Assembly (NCBI GenBank): GCA_900766195.1
Contig: CAAFUN010000031.1
Span: forward strand, 1-5,396
Direction: 5' to 3'
Source: an uncultured Bacteroides sp.
GTDB lineage: Bacteria; Bacteroidota; Bacteroidia; Bacteroidales; Bacteroidaceae
DNA length: 5,396 bases
Below are positions 4,725-5,396 of this stretch, piece by piece. The notes below the pieces were generated by a model that was not told the DNA's origin, did not search any database, and worked only from the letters and a program-made list of their open reading frames with translations. Numbering within the stretch: position 1 is the stretch's first letter; the number at the start of each line of letters is the position of its first letter. Made by a program: the position numbers and the translations under genes.

Positions 4725-5225
4725 TTATTCTTTAGATATTATGAAATAAAGGTCTGATATTGTTCGTATAGTCATCAATAATATATTGAAAACTAAAATA
4801 ATAAACAAGCTGTTTAATATAGTGGAAAGAGTATATGGAATAAAGGCTGAAAACAGTTTCCCAGTATAAAAACAGATGCATAAAATTGACTCAACAATTA
4901 TCAAATAAGAATAATTAATTGTCAATAATCTATATAGGGAAATATTCTTTCCTCTAATGGTTTTATCCGTTGTATATTCTTTGGTTCTTTCTATTTGTGA
5001 ATTTGTAAGAAATAAAGTTAGTGCTGCTAATGTGAATCCTAGCAAAACAGAAATAATCCCTATTACTTCGCAGATAAATTCATATAAATCAACAACTTCA
5101 ATACACCAAGAGAGAACGAAAGAAATAATACCCATTAGTATAGGAAGCCCCCATTCGTAAATAAAAATTCTTCTATCTATTGTACTAAAGTAATCAATTA
5201 TCAAAAAGATGAATTCTATATACAT
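4725..5225 (-). CDS. Unrecognised four-helix integral membrane protein
   Basis: I do not recognise this 166-residue protein. It has four predicted membrane helices at about 25-42, 51-74, 100-121 and 128-152, in two hairpins joined by a charged loop (NSQIERTKEYTTDKTIRGKN, 75-94). The second helix carries the most distinctive stretch, LLGFTLAALTLFLTNSQIE. There is no enzyme motif and no signal peptide separate from the helices. The ATG at 5225 is the first in frame; one at 5230 is in a frame that stops at once. It is convergent with btgB, with 10 bases between the stops and no hairpin terminator between them. Its position behind the mobilization genes fits cargo of the element. Entry exclusion, phage defence or a toxin-like membrane protein are possibilities only; nothing in the sequence selects among them. 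Confidence 0.7.
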   Translation of the reverse strand: MYIEFIFLIIDYFSTIDRRIFIYEWGLPILMGIISFVLSWCIEVVDLYEFICEVIGIISVLLGFTLAALTLFLTNSQIERTKEYTTDKTIRGKNISLYRLLTINYSYLIIVESILCICFYTGKLFSAFIPYTLSTILNSLFIILVFNILLMTIRTISDLYFIISKE

Positions 5226-5396
5226 TTCATCAAAAATTTCTGGAAAGAATTAACAATTGAGAAAATAAGTATGCCGTGGGAGCGTAAATTAAACTGTGTC
5301 AGCGTTCTTCTCTGACTTTAAAATATCAGGTTTTTCATTTATTCATTTCACTTAATGGGTAATGAGGAACCTGAGTTTTGTTGGTAAAAACGGTTA
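5226..5396. other. Right-edge spacer, mostly without a gene
   Basis: This stretch carries the upstream region of the minus-strand membrane gene, a weak GTCAG/CTGAC dyad (5298-5302, 5312-5316), and the 14-bp repeat. A plus-strand frame starting at ATG 5362 (MRNLSFVGKNG) runs off the window and could be the start of a gene, but 11 codons are too few to judge. I see no clear promoter for the membrane gene here. Confidence 0.4.
5326..5374. repeat. Imperfect 14-bp inverted repeat near the right edge
   Basis: TCAGGTTTTTCATT (5326-5339) and AATGAGGAACCTGA (5361-5374) pair over 14 positions, 12 Watson-Crick and two T-G, around a 21-base loop. On plus-strand RNA the wobble pairs keep the stem continuous, and GTTTTG follows. 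It could be a transcript-end stem, a recombination site or the edge of a neighbouring element. Confidence 0.55.

Noticed and set aside
5362..5396. Plus-strand frame MRNLSFVGKNG running off the right edge
   Set aside because: Only 11 codons are visible and the start lies within a hairpin arm; there is not enough to call a gene.

Overview
The window looks like a piece of an integrated, mobilizable element (or an integrated mobilizable plasmid) from the Bacteroidales, most likely Bacteroides, Parabacteroides or a close relative. The evidence is low G+C content with AT-rich spacers, a Bacteroides-type promoter (TTG at -33, TAnnTTTG at -7), almost no Shine-Dalgarno sequences, and gene families typical of Bacteroides transfer elements: an RteC-like protein, an excisionase-like helix-turn-helix protein, and a BfmA/BtgA plus BtgB (DUF5712) mobilization pair.

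Layout. Bases 1-571 (minus) hold the N-terminal part of an AraC-family regulator that runs off the left edge. It is divergent from 678-1703 (plus), an EFR1-type flavodoxin/ferredoxin membrane protein; the 106-base spacer carries a clear promoter and a small dyad. Bases 1762-2408 hold an RteC-like gene split in two frames at a GGG-A7 run. The join is either a programmed -1 frameshift or a 1-base lesion. A good intrinsic terminator (2454-2481) and a 12-bp palindrome (2513-2524) precede a small excisionase-like HTH gene (2559-2915).

Bases 2915-3218 are non-coding but packed with back-to-back inverted repeats, some sharing bases and so mutually exclusive. They end in AT-rich AGTTATAAC repeats that abut the next start codon. 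This is the best candidate for the origin of transfer. Next come btgA (3219-3806) and btgB (3803-4714), overlapping by ATGA. Convergent to btgB, with only 10 bases between the stops, is an unrecognised four-helix membrane protein (4725-5225, minus). The last 171 bases are mostly non-coding and hold a long imperfect inverted repeat.

How it fits together (inference). BtgA (predicted RHH oriT-binding accessory protein) and BtgB (relaxase) would act on the hairpin-rich region and rely on a co-resident conjugative element for the transfer channel. The RteC-like and HTH proteins would control excision or mobilization. The AraC/EFR1 pair and the membrane protein look like cargo or flanking genes. 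No integrase or replication gene is visible, so the element boundaries lie outside the window or are not recognised.
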